Notes under the pieces: generated by a model | What the model was told of the DNA's origin: nothing | Databases searched by the model: none | Seen by the model: the letters and a program-made list of their open reading frames with translations, nothing else | Translations under genes and position numbers: made by a program | Shown here: positions 1-11,239 of the stretch, piece by piece | How positions within the stretch are numbered: position 1 is the first letter of the stretch | Layout: every line of letters starts with the position of its first letter | Assembly (NCBI RefSeq): GCF_033297395.1 | Contig: NW_027041825.1 | Span: 970,228-1,034,227, forward strand | Reading direction: 5' to 3' | DNA: 64,000 bases | Source of the DNA: Canariomyces notabilis | Lineage: Eukaryota; Ascomycota; Sordariomycetes; Sordariales; Chaetomiaceae

Positions 1-349
1 AACACAACTTCCAGGGATCCTTCGTCCGTTGGTCTATCACCCGTCTGAAAATGCGGAGAAACCTGGAATGCTACCAGGGCCAACTCCACAACCGCGGCAC
101 ATCACCACGATAAGCTCTAACATGTGCCTCAGGCCCTCAGCTCTCCCTTGAAAACCAAACCCCCCATCAGGCACTCCATTGAGCGTCACAAGGCCTTGCT
201 TTGTCCTTCCCTCTTGAAGTGGTTTTAAAATGGAAGCCTTTAAGTTCTAAGTTCTGACACGGCCATCGGATGATGAGATCCCCTTTGCCGGCCTCAAGCT
301 AATCTGCAGTGCCTACCATCCATTGACTGCACCAAACGTCAAGATCAAA
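1..349. other. Upstream flank of the P450 gene
   Basis: No coding region or RNA gene is recognisable. It is presumably promoter and 5' leader of the P450 gene that starts at 350. A short T/A-rich stretch near 223-231 is the only TATA-like patch I can see. Confidence 0.4.
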
Positions 350-2156
350 ATGCTGAACTTTCTCTTCAACCTGGGTCCGTGGTACACGACTGCGGTCGTC
401 CTGGGCTGCCTGACCGTATTCTTCATGACCAGGAAGGCCCTCGTCGACCGCAGGATCCGCAGCCTCGGGGGTGTCCGAGCTTCAGTTCTAGCAACCAACC
501 CTATATCAGGTAATGCGTCACAGTTTGGAATCTTGAACCCTTGTACACGACTGATTTAGCCAGGGCTTCCGTTCGTCCTCAGGTCTGGCTACTACCAAAC
601 GAAGGATAAGCTGGACTATTACTTCAACTCCCAATTCGACTTTGCTACCCCAGAGTGTCCCAATTGCGTTGAAATCTCTTTTCTAGGTCGAACTCGCTTT
701 TTGAATACGCGGGAGCCCGAGCATGTGAAGACTATCCTGACCACCAAGTTCGCCGAGTTTGGCAAGGGCGAGCGGTTTCATGAAATCTGGAGTCCATTCC
801 TGGGTGACTCGATCTTCACCACCGATGGCCAGCAATGGTCTGACAGCAGAGCCCTCATACGGCCCATGTTTGTCAAAGACAGGGTGCGAGATCTTGAGAT
901 CTTTGACAAGTGGGCCACTACACTCATTAGCAAGCTTCCCGGATCTGGCGAAACTGTGGACGCCATGGACCTGTTCTATCGCATGACGCTCGATGTGACA
1001 ACCGACTTTCTCCTAGGCGGGAGTGTCAACAGCTTGGACAAGTGAGCCCACTCCAGCTTCGGGCATGTTCGACTCGCGAGCTAACGTCCGATGGATCAGT
1101 CCCAAGCACGAGTTTGTCGCCGCCTTTCAGGAGGTCCAGCGACTTCAGATGCTGTACACCATCCTAGCGTTCGTTCTCTTGCCTCACGGGCCCTCGCCCA
1201 AATCCCGGCCTCAAGCTGATCATTTCGCAGCCCCTTCCGGCCCATATTGCCCACCTACCGCTACACCCGCGGCATCCGCATACTGGAACGATTCATCTCC
1301 CCCTATATCGAGCGCACCCTCTCACTCACACCGTCTGAGCTTGATAAACTGTCCAAATCCGACAAGGACTTCACCTTCCTGCACAACATTGCCCGCTTCA
1401 CTCGCGACGCAAAGGTCATCAGGGACCAGCTGATGGCCGTCCTCATCGCGGGGCGCGACACCACGGCGGCCACGCTCTCGTGGACCATCTACGAGTTGGC
1501 GCACTACCCGCACATTTACGCGAAGCTGCGCAACGAGATTCTCTCCACCGTGGGGGCCCACCGCAAGCCAACCTACGATGACCTCAAGAGCATGACGTAC
1601 CTCACGCGTACCCTCAACGAGACGCTGAGGCTGTACCCAGCCGTGCCCTACAACGTGCGTGCCGCCCTGCAGGACACGAGTCTGCCAGGCCGCCCGGGAC
1701 AGCCGGATATCATAGTGTTGAAGGGGGACAGCGTTGTATACAGCGCCATGGCCATGCAGCGGAGGAAGGATCTGTATCCCGAGGTGGACGCGAACGGGAG
1801 CAAGTTCCCGGACCCGGCTGTCTTCAGTCCGGAGCGCTGGGACGCTTGGACACCAAAAGCGTGGAATTATGTGCCGTTTAATGGGGGCCCGAGGATCTGC
1901 GTGGGGCAGAATTTCGCCATGACCGAGATGGCGTTTACTCGTGGGTTTTGAGCATCCAGCTTGTTGTCAGTGTTGCGGACGTGTTCTTGCTGACTTGATG
2001 GTGTGAACCACAGTCGTCCGGCTGCTACAAAAGTACAAGCGACTCGAGTATCGTGGAGACTGGTATGCGCAGTTTCACAAGGCTGAGATTGTCGGTGCGC
2101 CGGGGCACGGCGTGCCCGTCGCCTTTTTCGAGGCTGAGGATGGGGATTTCGCTTGA
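350..2156 (+). CDS. Cytochrome P450, CYP52-clan-like (microsomal monooxygenase)
   Basis: Five exons: 350-509, 564-1041, 1100-1168, 1231-1940, 2014-2156, giving 519 residues. The N-terminus has one membrane anchor (about residues 10-28) followed by basic residues, as in ER-bound fungal P450s. Diagnostic motifs are all present: the I-helix oxygen-activation motif AGRDTT (about 307-312), the K-helix ExxR in NETLRLYP (about 364), and the heme loop FNGGPRICVG with the thiolate Cys near residue 460. The FGKGERFHEIWSPFLGDSIF region resembles CYP52/CYP539-type fatty acid or alkane omega-hydroxylases, so an n-alkane or fatty-acid substrate is inferred, not shown. The ATG at 350 starts directly before the anchor. 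Intron 1 has two possible acceptors (TAG 557-559, CAG 561-563); only the second keeps the frame (NPISGLPFV). No polyketide or peptide synthetase lies nearby. Confidence 0.9.
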
Positions 2157-2746
2157 GGTAGGACGGACTCAGAGGAGTTGTGGACTATTCCGTAAGTGTT
2201 CTCACATTAGGGATGCGTTTATGAGTAAAACACTTGTAGTTTCGGAAAAGGGCGTACATACGCGGCTTGTCAATACCGTACCGCCTCTATGGTTATGGGA
2301 TCAACTGCTGGAATGGGTAGATGAAGCTGGATGAAATGTTCAGGGGGCGAGCTAAAAAAATAAACAGTTTGAATTCGTATTGTTGCAGACGAAAAACTCA
2401 CAGTTGCATATGACTCGGTAGCCAGATATCAGGCGCTTGTTTAGCCAATCAGACAGCTTTCTGCGATAACGACCAACTTTTTGAAGATACCGCATTTGAT
2501 GATTTGACAGGCACTCCATGCCATGTTCACCTCCGTCTTCCGCAAAGACACATAAGTACTTGGGAGTACATAAAACTGAATATACAGGATGATCCAGCCC
2601 GAATTCTCATAACGCCGGAACCTGTTTCTCATAGCCCATTCATCGAAATTAGCAACCCAGTCATCGAATCTTCGTTGATCTTGAAACCCGACCTCTCACC
2701 CATCCACCAATCCACCATCTCAACTCACCTCTCCTGGGGAACCGCC
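2157..2746. other. Intergenic region
   Basis: It lies between two genes on the same strand and is fairly AT-rich. It holds the P450 3' region and the promoter of the next gene. An open frame runs through from about 2504 into the downstream gene but has no ATG before 2747. No other feature is seen. Confidence 0.4.
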
Positions 2747-3847
2747 ATGGCTCCGTCAGCGGGTTCTAACCCGCCCAAGCTGCCGGTCGCCCCTGATGTT
2801 GACCAAATCTTCAACCGAATCGCTCTGGGAATGGCCAAGCACCAGCGCATCTTTGACACGCTGGCGAAGCACCGAACACCCTCATCACCGTCCACAGCCA
2901 CAGCCACAGCCACAGCCACAGGAACAACCCCGGGCCCAGGAGGCGGTTTCTCCTCCCTCACCAACCCCAAGTCAAATAAATCCCAACTCACCAGCAGCAG
3001 CAGAAGTGGCAATGCCAGTAACAGCGCGACAACAAGATCACCTAAAATCGACGACGACGCAGACCTGAACCCGGCCTACGCACTGCCCCCTAACGCAGGG
3101 ATAGGGTATACTCCGCCTTCTGCTTCGGCGGCAGCAGGAGCAGGAGGGAACAAATCCCTGGCTTCTTCTTCTGCGGACCGTGCGCTCAGGACAAAAATCC
3201 TCGGGCGCAACGCCGCGCGGCAGCTTGCTGAACGGGACAGGCTTGCTGCTGCTGCTGCTGGTGGTAGTGGTAGTGGTGGTAATCGGAAGAGAGAAAGGGG
3301 CGGGCATGCGAGTGATAGTGAGGAGGAGGTCGGTCGTGCGGCGCTTGTGAGGACAAAGGCCAAGGCCAAGGTCAAGGTCAAGGTCAAGGGTGCTACTGCT
3401 GGTAACGGTCCCAGTGAGGGTGCGGGTGCGGGTGATGGTGACAAAGGGGGGAAGAATGGGGAGGTTGTCTCTGGGCCTGTGGTGGTTGTTGAGGAAGGTC
3501 GGAGGGGGAGTCAGGGTCGAAGTAGAAGTGAAGACAAGCAGGAGGAGGAAGAGACGGAGCGGAAAAGGGCCCGTCTTGGGAGTTCAAGCTCCCCTCCTCC
3601 CACACCGGGGGCGGGTTCCATTGAAGCCGCCGCATCCGGACAAGGTGCACCGACGGATGGTGAAGATGGTGTTGGCAAGGGTGATATATTTGAGGAGGTT
3701 GATGGGGGTGGGAGTAAGACGGGAGAAGTAGCGGAGGAGCGAGTGATCACTGACGAGAGGAAGAAGAAAAAGAAGAGCAAGAAGAACAAGAAGAAGAGCA
3801 AGAATGAAAATGGAGAGGGTGCGATGAATGTTAAAGCTGCAGAGTAG
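2747..3847 (+). CDS. Low-complexity, Lys-rich putative nuclear protein (possible DUF3245 type)
   Basis: Single exon of 366 residues. The ATG at 2747 is the first in the frame and begins MAPSAGSNPPKLPVAPDVDQ. The N-terminal 40 residues look ordered and helical (DQIFNRIALGMAKHQRIFDTL). A second conserved-looking patch is NPAYALPPNAGIGYTPP followed by ALRTKILGRNAARQLAERD. This arrangement resembles the small fungal DUF3245 family, but I recall that family only loosely. The rest is low complexity: a Thr-Ala repeat from CAGCCA units, an AKAKVKVKVK stretch, Gly/Ser/Glu runs, and a C-terminal tail of lysines (KKKKKSKKNKKKSKN) typical of nuclear or nucleolar signals. The function is unknown. The strong purine bias of the second half reflects Glu, Gly and Lys codons. 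Confidence 0.65.
   Translation: MAPSAGSNPPKLPVAPDVDQIFNRIALGMAKHQRIFDTLAKHRTPSSPSTATATATATGTTPGPGGGFSSLTNPKSNKSQLTSSSRSGNASNSATTRSPKIDDDADLNPAYALPPNAGIGYTPPSASAAAGAGGNKSLASSSADRALRTKILGRNAARQLAERDRLAAAAAGGSGSGGNRKRERGGHASDSEEEVGRAALVRTKAKAKVKVKVKGATAGNGPSEGAGAGDGDKGGKNGEVVSGPVVVVEEGRRGSQGRSRSEDKQEEEETERKRARLGSSSSPPPTPGAGSIEAAASGQGAPTDGEDGVGKGDIFEEVDGGGSKTGEVAEERVITDERKKKKKSKKNKKKSKNENGEGAMNVKAAE
2884..2930 (+). repeat. CAGCCA hexanucleotide repeat in coding sequence
   Basis: Tandem CAGCCA units encode an alternating Thr-Ala run in the low-complexity protein. The period is a multiple of three, so unit gain or loss keeps the frame. Confidence 0.7.
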
Positions 3848-4967
3848 CACATATATCCTTTCAATAGAGACCTGGCAGCCGCCTGGCGCATGTCTCAAGA
3901 GACTCGTCTCACGGCGCCGTATTTGCTTTCTGTAAACTACCCCCAAACATCTGCTTCTGCAATATATGAGAAAGATCTGGGCATTGCCTACGACCGTGAT
4001 ATCACAGAACAATGCCACCCAACGATAAGAGCCAGCCATCCCCCACCTGGAGGAGTTGAGCTCGCCTCCGAAACTTCCCCAAGCTTGCCATCTCCCCGGC
4101 CCGAGAGAACAGGTACAATCGCCAAGATACTACTAAACAGTAGGTGCTGGTGATACCTACGAGTACTAACGATACAAATTAATCAACAACATTAACCTCG
4201 AATATGCCACTTCCGAGGCGTAGGGTATATGAGTCGAGATCCGTCAGCCTTTTCTTTGCTCCGTGACACGTCCACCATGTCTGCTGCATCGCCCTGCTAG
4301 GATTTCCGAATACCAAAACAGACCACTCCAGTCCACCTTGGCCATCCATACATCCATCGTACAGGAATCCGCGCCAGGGGCTCTGCCGTGTGCCGTCGAC
4401 CGTCATGCTGCCATGCCAACAAACGACCAAACGAAAAATAACAGTAGCGCCGCTTCAACGATGTGAAGGGTGTATATAAAATGGACAGATGAACCCACCG
4501 GTCATGTATGGGACTGGACAACAAACAGATGGAGAGTGATGCAAGTAACTGGAAACCCCCGAGGAATAAACCGAAAGAACATTCAGAAAACATGAAGGCA
4601 ATGAAGGCCCATGTTAGACGACGATTTACTGAGACAGACAGTGGAGACAATGAATCAAAATTCACTTCCCCCCTTTTCAGTCCTATCACGAACAGTAGTG
4701 TCATGAGTTTTGCGCCGACCCCCTAAGAGATTTTGCCCAACTAAGAAAGTTCTGAAACGGATTTCAAGAGAGTAAAATAGTACGGTACAGATGGTTGGAT
4801 AACGAATGGTAAAAAGCGACTAGTATTAAAGAATATCCAATTCCTGGGGTTTATGAGGTTCGCTAATAGTCCTAACACATGTCATCAAATTTCGGTATCG
4901 TTAGGACAGGAAAAAGAAGGGGTATTATCACAGGCGAGGGATGGAGAAGCGAGTTCGTGGAGGCGTG
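3848..4967. other. Convergent intergenic region (3' ends)
   Basis: It separates the low-complexity gene (+) from the SFL1-like gene (-). Short open frames here show no recognisable protein features. It is presumably 3' UTRs of both genes. Confidence 0.4.
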
Positions 4968-6950
4968 CTACCCTAATCGCTTGCGCTTGCGGTCGTCGTC
5001 GCCCCTAGGGTCTAATCCGTCCTCATCGCCGCGCTCAGGCGTGTCGGTCGGGTTTAGAATGTGGGCCATGCTGCTTCTTCTTGTAGGCGGTCCCGAGCTA
5101 TCCTTGACCATCAGATTCTTGTTCTCGCGGTTAGCAGAGTTCCACGACCAGCTGCCAAATGTATCGCTCGCCGAAGGCATGCCACCGTTTGAATAATGGG
5201 GCGGTGGAGGGGTAGCAGGGCGTGAGTGCGGCTGCGACGCTGTCTGGAGCGAGTAGTGAGAAAACGAGTCCCGGAGTCGCTGATCGTCCGGTCCCGGTAC
5301 ACGGTTTGGTGATGACGGCCACTGCGACGAGGGAGGTCCAGATGCGAAGGGAGGCGGGTTTGGTTGCCAGCCATGGGCTCGAATGTCGGCTGAGGTGTGC
5401 CGCCGGGCCAGACTGCCAGGAGGCAGCTCAACGTTCGCCAAGGGATGTGGACCTGGCGGTGGCGGGGGCGCCGGAGCCTGAACACGGAGCGACGAAGGCG
5501 ATGACTGTGTGCTATTTCCCCCTATTGATCCATACGGCCGACGAGTGCTGACAGACAGATTGGAGGGGACAGAGGGCCGGTAGTAGTTTGGCTGCCGAGG
5601 TTGGGGAACCGCGAAATTGGCTCTGCGGGGGTCGTCCTGGGGTAGTTGCCGCGGTGAGATGGGTGCGTTCTCCACGTTTGAGAAGTATGGACGGGTGCTG
5701 GCAAAGAACGGCTCGTGCGGTTCTTCAAGAGTGCGGAACATGTCCATTTGCCGCTGGACCTCACCCTGCAGGGCAGACACTAAAAGGAGAATATTAGGCT
5801 GTACTGGTACCGCGGAAGACACCACAATCAATCCACTTACCGTCCCGGTGTATCGGGTTGTCGGGGCCCGGAGAGAGGGCTAAAACGGCCCGTGACAGGT
5901 CGTGATTAAATTGCAGCAAGCGGGCCACCGTCTCCATGATGGCCTGGTGCTTGATGTGCATGACCTGCGTGTTCTCCTCGTAGCGCTGCAGCCGGGCGCT
6001 CAAGTCGAAGACTGTGTGCTCGAGGTTGCTGAGTCTCGGGTCCCCTCCTTCCTGCATGGGCGCCATGGGCTCCGCCGGAGTTCCTGGCTGCGACGACGGA
6101 GGTTTTTGGTTGTTGTACTCCCGATGCACCAGCGCGTGCCGGGAAGCTCGGCGCTTGATCTCTCGCAGCCCGACAAGGTCCCCCCGCTTGAAATTGCCGC
6201 CTCCGTGCTTGAACTCCCACATAGTAGACTCGGGGGTTCCATGGGCGAAAACATCGCTCACTGCGCCGTGTTAATGCCGTATACTCTACAATTCTTGTCT
6301 AATGGGAGCCGATACCTTTGTGAAAACCATACATGTTGAGCTGGCGCACAAAGGATGAGATGTTGGTGTGCTTGAAGTATTGCCTGTTACGGTCAGCAAC
6401 GGGTACCAGGGCGCCGCCGGACGGGGACATACGCTAAGACTTTTGAGAATTCATGCGACGGTTGCATGACAAAGCTTTCAGAAGTGGACGTCCACGAGAT
6501 TAGGTGTTGAATCGACTTGTCTTCCAACATGCTGCCACCGGGTTTAGCGTCATCCATTGTGAGAGTGGGTCGTTCAGGCACGCACTTGTATAGCTTGTGT
6601 ATGAAAGCTGTTTGGACTATCTTTGGCTGATGGACAGCCGGCGCTGCCGCTGTTTGCGCCGCCAGCATCATGCTGTCGGTGTGGGTCTGTTCTTTCTGCG
6701 AGGATGAGTGGTTGCGTTCGCCTGCGCTGCCGTTGGCGTTCACCTGCACGTCGCCTTCCGGGCTCTTGGAGACTGACGCTTGGGCGGACGAGTTCGTCGG
6801 CGTGGTGATGTCCATCGGCTCGGTCGCGGACGGAGCGGACATCTGAATCGTGGGCGCAACTTGAATGATGGGAACGGTCCGCACACCCATTGGCTCTTCT
6901 GGCCCGTCGGCCGGATGATTTCTCGGCACACCTTCAGTGGCAGTGGCCAT
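4968..6950 (-). CDS. SFL1: SFL1-like HSF-type transcription factor
   Basis: Four exons on the minus strand: 6950-6433, 6383-6316, 6260-5841, 5779-4968, giving 605 residues. An HSF-type winged-helix DNA-binding domain spans about residues 111-240. It starts at IVQTAFIHKLYKCV, includes the helix-turn-helix part QYFKHTNISSFVRQLNMYGFHKV encoded mainly by the 68-nt exon 2, and ends at MWEFKHGGGNFKRGDLVGLREIKRR. The FKHTNISSFVRQLN and EFKH..FKRGD..GL..IKRR signatures match yeast Sfl1 better than Hsf1 or Skn7 (no receiver domain). A predicted coiled coil follows (LEHTVFDLSARLQRYEENTQ...), then a long Pro/Ser-rich disordered tail ending in KRKRLG. Sfl1 proteins control flocculation, filamentation and stress genes downstream of PKA in yeasts; the role here is inferred. 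An in-frame ATG at 6983 is a possible alternative start, but a CTTGCAG acceptor-like site lies between the two. Confidence 0.88.
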
Positions 6951-9900
6951 CTGCCCTGCAAGCGAGACGAACATGGTCAGCAACTGAAGATCCAGAACGG
7001 CGCGCGGGACAAGGAAACCCTATTGGCGTCGGGAGAAGATGCGAAGAACTGGAGAGCCGGCGCAAATGCGCTGCGCCGGTCTCGATTCTCGTGGGAGTCG
7101 GAGACAGAAACCACCAAAGACATGACCGCTGAATGGCAGCAATTGCCTTCAAGACTAATCTAGCTCGAGTTTCCATACCTCATCGCTCCCAATCAAGCAT
7201 CAATCGTTTGCGCGCCGGTCTTTCGCAACTCGGTGGCTGTTTTCAGTAGTGTTCAAGACAATGCTCATTTCCTGCTGCTTCTCGTAGCGCGTTGCATGGG
7301 CTCCTCGCTCTCCACCGATCCTTTGGAGGAACAACTCTCTTTCGGATAGATTGTATTGGAAATGGCCCGGGCCAGACCTCAGACACGACTTCAGGCTTCG
7401 CAGCTGCACCAGTACGTTAGCAGGGCAGCCGCGTCGACAATGGTGGGCTCTCGGCAGTTAGCAGGACGATGGCGTGACACGAAATGTCCAGTCTTTCGGA
7501 CCAAGGAAAAAGGGGAACCAAGACGGCGGGCAGAGAGAGTTGAGTGAACGCTGAGGAAGTGGAGCGAGATGTCTTTTCTACACTAGTGTAGCGTATCTCG
7601 GCTTTGGTGGCGCAAGGACTCGGGGCCCCCGGCCGTGGACTCTGAGATCGGCTGATTGGTAAATGGTAGGGTGGTAGGGAGGTACAGTACACTAACGGGA
7701 CGATCTGGGGAGCACGCAGACAGGGGGTTAGCTTGTGGTCCTTGCTCTTTCAATGGTAATATGTTAGTGCCTTCCTCAAGTTGATAGGCATGGTAGAGTG
7801 ACAAAGGGGTAACTTCAGATTATTCACATTCAACATGAACGAGACCCGAACAGACGAGGTTAGATGGTGGCTAGATCTTGTCAGTCCGTCCGAATCGTTG
7901 GCGCAGGCAGCCTACAGCTGCATGCAGCTGTCGTAATGTAGTTGGCTACTTGAACTCTACAGAATCTTGCCTGCCCTTTCTAACCTTCCACGACAGGATC
8001 TCCATACAATCCGGATACAGGATACGGATACCTCGTTCGGTAGTGCAAAGCAGCAAGGCAAAGCAAGGTTAGGCAGTGTTCACACACATTAGGGGGCTGT
8101 TGGGGGCAATGGAAAGGCAGGTTGGTGAGGGGTTACAGGGGTCTGCGGCCGCCCAGATGGCGGATGCGGGTGCACCTGCTTGGCGGCCCAAACTTTCCAT
8201 TTCCACAGCGCACCTGCAACCATGGCATGGTCCGAGCGTTATCCGGGTTTCATTGTCCCGTCCAAAGATCTGACAGTTTTCCAGAAGCAGAAGCCGGTTA
8301 GAACTGCTCACATGTCGTTCGCAGTCGTTTACTCGGCCAACTCGCCTGCCGCACAGAATTCCTTCGAAACTTGAGCCAGTGCAACACAAGGAAAGGGGTG
8401 ATATGCGACAGAGAAGCTGGCGCAAAATTAGAGGACTGCACTAACTGGCAAGGCGCGCAATAATGTCGGTGGAACCAGAGAGCTGAATTGGGCTGCTCAG
8501 GCCGGACCAGTTTGCTGAATCAGTGGCCCGCCTCAAATGTCCTTCCCCAAGATTGACTGCGAAATGGTTTTGAATGTCGCGCAGGACAGCTGGGTGGAAC
8601 ATTGGGCGGAGCCAAAAGCAATGTCCAGACGAACCGAGCCCAAGCAGCAGTGCAGCACCCACCCGCCTGGGAATTGGGACAATCACCTGCTTTGAGCCAA
8701 AGATCTCAATTTGGCTCCGGTGTTGGGAGCCGTTTCAGCGGCACAACTTGAGGGGGAATCCTGAATAGGACAGGTGTGGGCTGGAATACGGAGGACTCCG
8801 TACGAAGTACCTATGTACTATATACAAAAAATGCCTTGATGAGCGTTTGTCGTTTCAAGTTGTCTTGCACCACAGTGTACCTAGGTCGAACCAAAATGGC
8901 GAGGCAAAAGAAGCTTCAGAACATCCCGAAGCTTTGGCTTCTTTTCAGATCGAATAACCTTTGGCGAGCAGAAGACGGCAATGCGTACTCGGTGTAAGAA
9001 GTAGTGTACACGTGTAGACTGTAGACGGAATCAAGTCCCCGTTGCAAATGGCCCGAATGCCGGCCTGCTCTGGTGGCTGCCACCCCGGGCAGCTTCCAGA
9101 TCAAGCAGCTACTAACGTTGGTAAGGATCTCCAACCCAAGGTTGGTTTGCAACACATCGCCTGTCCCGTAGCATTTTGGGATCTGGCGACGGAATGCCTA
9201 GCAGCAAAGCCGGGGTTCGGCGTACCAGTTGGGACAACGTTCAACCGAAAGCTAAGCAACAATGCTGAGATTTGAGAGGAGGAGTGAGTCAAGTATGCTC
9301 CATTTAACTATGCTCAATCACAACGAAATCGTACTGACCAGGCTCGGAGTTGGCAAATGGCGACCGGGAATGGTGTTGTTGAACAAGAGCCGGCACCTTC
9401 CGCGGCCTACGGTAACCAAACTCAACTAAGACTCCCCATAACTTTAGCGGACCCACCTCAACCAGATCCGATGATGTTGAACTCCCGTCCGATCGCTGAA
9501 TCTGTGAAGTTCAAATTTAATCCGTAGTGCTGGGCACAGAGTACGAAGGCATGTGCAGTATTGTACATACAGACTTCAACTCAGCTGAAATGAGCGGCAA
9601 AAGCACACAATACCCGGTAAACTTGCCGAATCAGCGTCCTCTTTGACAGGATGGGCGGCACGGTTCAGCGGCATGTCAACGGGCGGCCCGGTCTCTGGCA
9701 AAACGATCCCGACTGCGGGCAGGCTGCTCTGTGCCTGACCGGGCCATCTAGTACGGAGTAGTGATTGGAACGCTATGGACACTTCTGGCGCTTTTTGACT
9801 CCATGTCGCGACGCGCGATGCCCTCAATTGCAAGACGCTGCAACAACCTACTCCAGCCACAGGGCAGTTCAAGCAGGCCGCCGACTTCATCCTTGCTAGC

Positions 9901-11239
9901 ATGCATACTTATGTGAGACAGGAGTCGACTCTCGCCGCTATGTATGTATTGTACATACATCAACACTAGAGACCGCCTTGTTCAGCCCTGCAACTCTGCT
10001 GCATCCCGGGTGATCTTATACAAGCACACGATGCGACTCGCTCGACCATATAAACCAGCCTGCAGCTGCTATCTGACTACTGTAATAGGATGCCAGTCCC
10101 AGATGTCGACAACATGAGCCCTGTGCGACGGTCCCGTCCCCCGGGCCGGGCACGGAGTAAAGCAGAGGAACAATAAGGTTACCCGTGTTTCACCCTTTCA
10201 CTCTGAATTCCTGGTAACGTCGCAAACGCATGATCAGCTACTTCCTGTTCCAAGGGATATCGTAACCACCTGCTTCGAGGCTCTCCGTTGTGAGATAATG
10301 GTGAGAGAAGAACTAGGTAGGTAAAGGTTGCAATGATAGACATCAGTGAATCAGAAATCGCAGAGCAGATGGGGTGGGGTGTTGTCCGCCAGGTCGTCCC
10401 CGAGGAAAGCATTAGACGACTTGGGAGTACAAGCTCTGTCCTCTGGTTTTGTTAAGAGCGGTAGTCGAGAGGATGATTTTTGCATACAAAAATCAAGGCT
10501 ACACTAACAGATGTCAGCCCTCTTCAAGTACCGAAACCGCAACCTACTGCCACTGCCTGCCAGCCTCTTGGATAAGTGCTATCATGCACTGACTAACACC
10601 ATGTTAACGCTCTTCAGTCCTCAGTCCTCAGATGCATCAGATCTTCCATCATGCCACAGCTGGCATGCTCTATTTTGGGGTGGCGCTTTCAAGCATGGTC
10701 TCCGTATCCATGGACCCCAAAACGCGGTGAAACGTGCTCGGCCATTAATGCTTCATCTTATGATCTTCATCGAGTGTGCCACCGCTGCTGCAACGGAGCA
10801 GGAGTTCTGAACCGTCATCTCTGGACAAATACCATAGAGAGCCTTCACCGTATGTAAGGTAATGGTTGCCTGCCAGTTCTCACAATAGGTTGGTCAGGGC
10901 TGTCCATGCCCTCTCCCTGCCGGCATTGCCTCTCGGATATTCAGCTTCTGCTTCAATTATCCTCCCAGGTTTCAAGAAACTCGAGCAACTTTGCAAATCG
11001 GAGCATATGTATGACACGTGCATGATATTTCGGAAACATTGGCACCCTGCCGCACCTCGGCAGGCCTGTTATGAACCCAGGTAGAGACACGCACATCCTT
11101 CATGCGTTTTCCGAGCCATGGCGTATGTGCGGCATAAGGATCATCAATGCCATTGCAAACGTAAACCACCACGGCTGTGCTTTCCAAGGAATCCAAACGC
11201 CCCAAGATAAGGTACGCGAGAATCATCCATCCATTCAAC
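6951..11239. other. 4.3 kb gene-poor region upstream of the SFL1-like gene
   Basis: No coding region with recognisable protein features, tRNA or rRNA is seen. The SFL1-like gene probably has a long 5' leader here; reading its strand upstream of 6950 there are acceptor-like sites suggesting a leader intron. The region contains scattered GTAC-centred motifs, including an inverted repeat at 9940-9960 and a repeated 14-mer at 9558 and 9946. The rest looks like ordinary unique sequence. Confidence 0.4.
9940..9960. repeat. Inverted repeat, 9-bp perfect arms
   Basis: ATGTATGTA at 9940-9948 and its reverse complement TACATACAT at 9952-9960 are separated by TTG. The centre contains the 14-mer GTATTGTACATACA (9946-9959), which also occurs at 9558-9571. 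It may be a dimeric protein site or chance in AT/GTAC-rich spacer DNA. Confidence 0.75.

Noticed and set aside
350..6950. Secondary-metabolite cluster around the P450
   Set aside because: No polyketide synthase, peptide synthetase, terpene cyclase or transporter is near; the neighbours are a low-complexity protein and a transcription factor.
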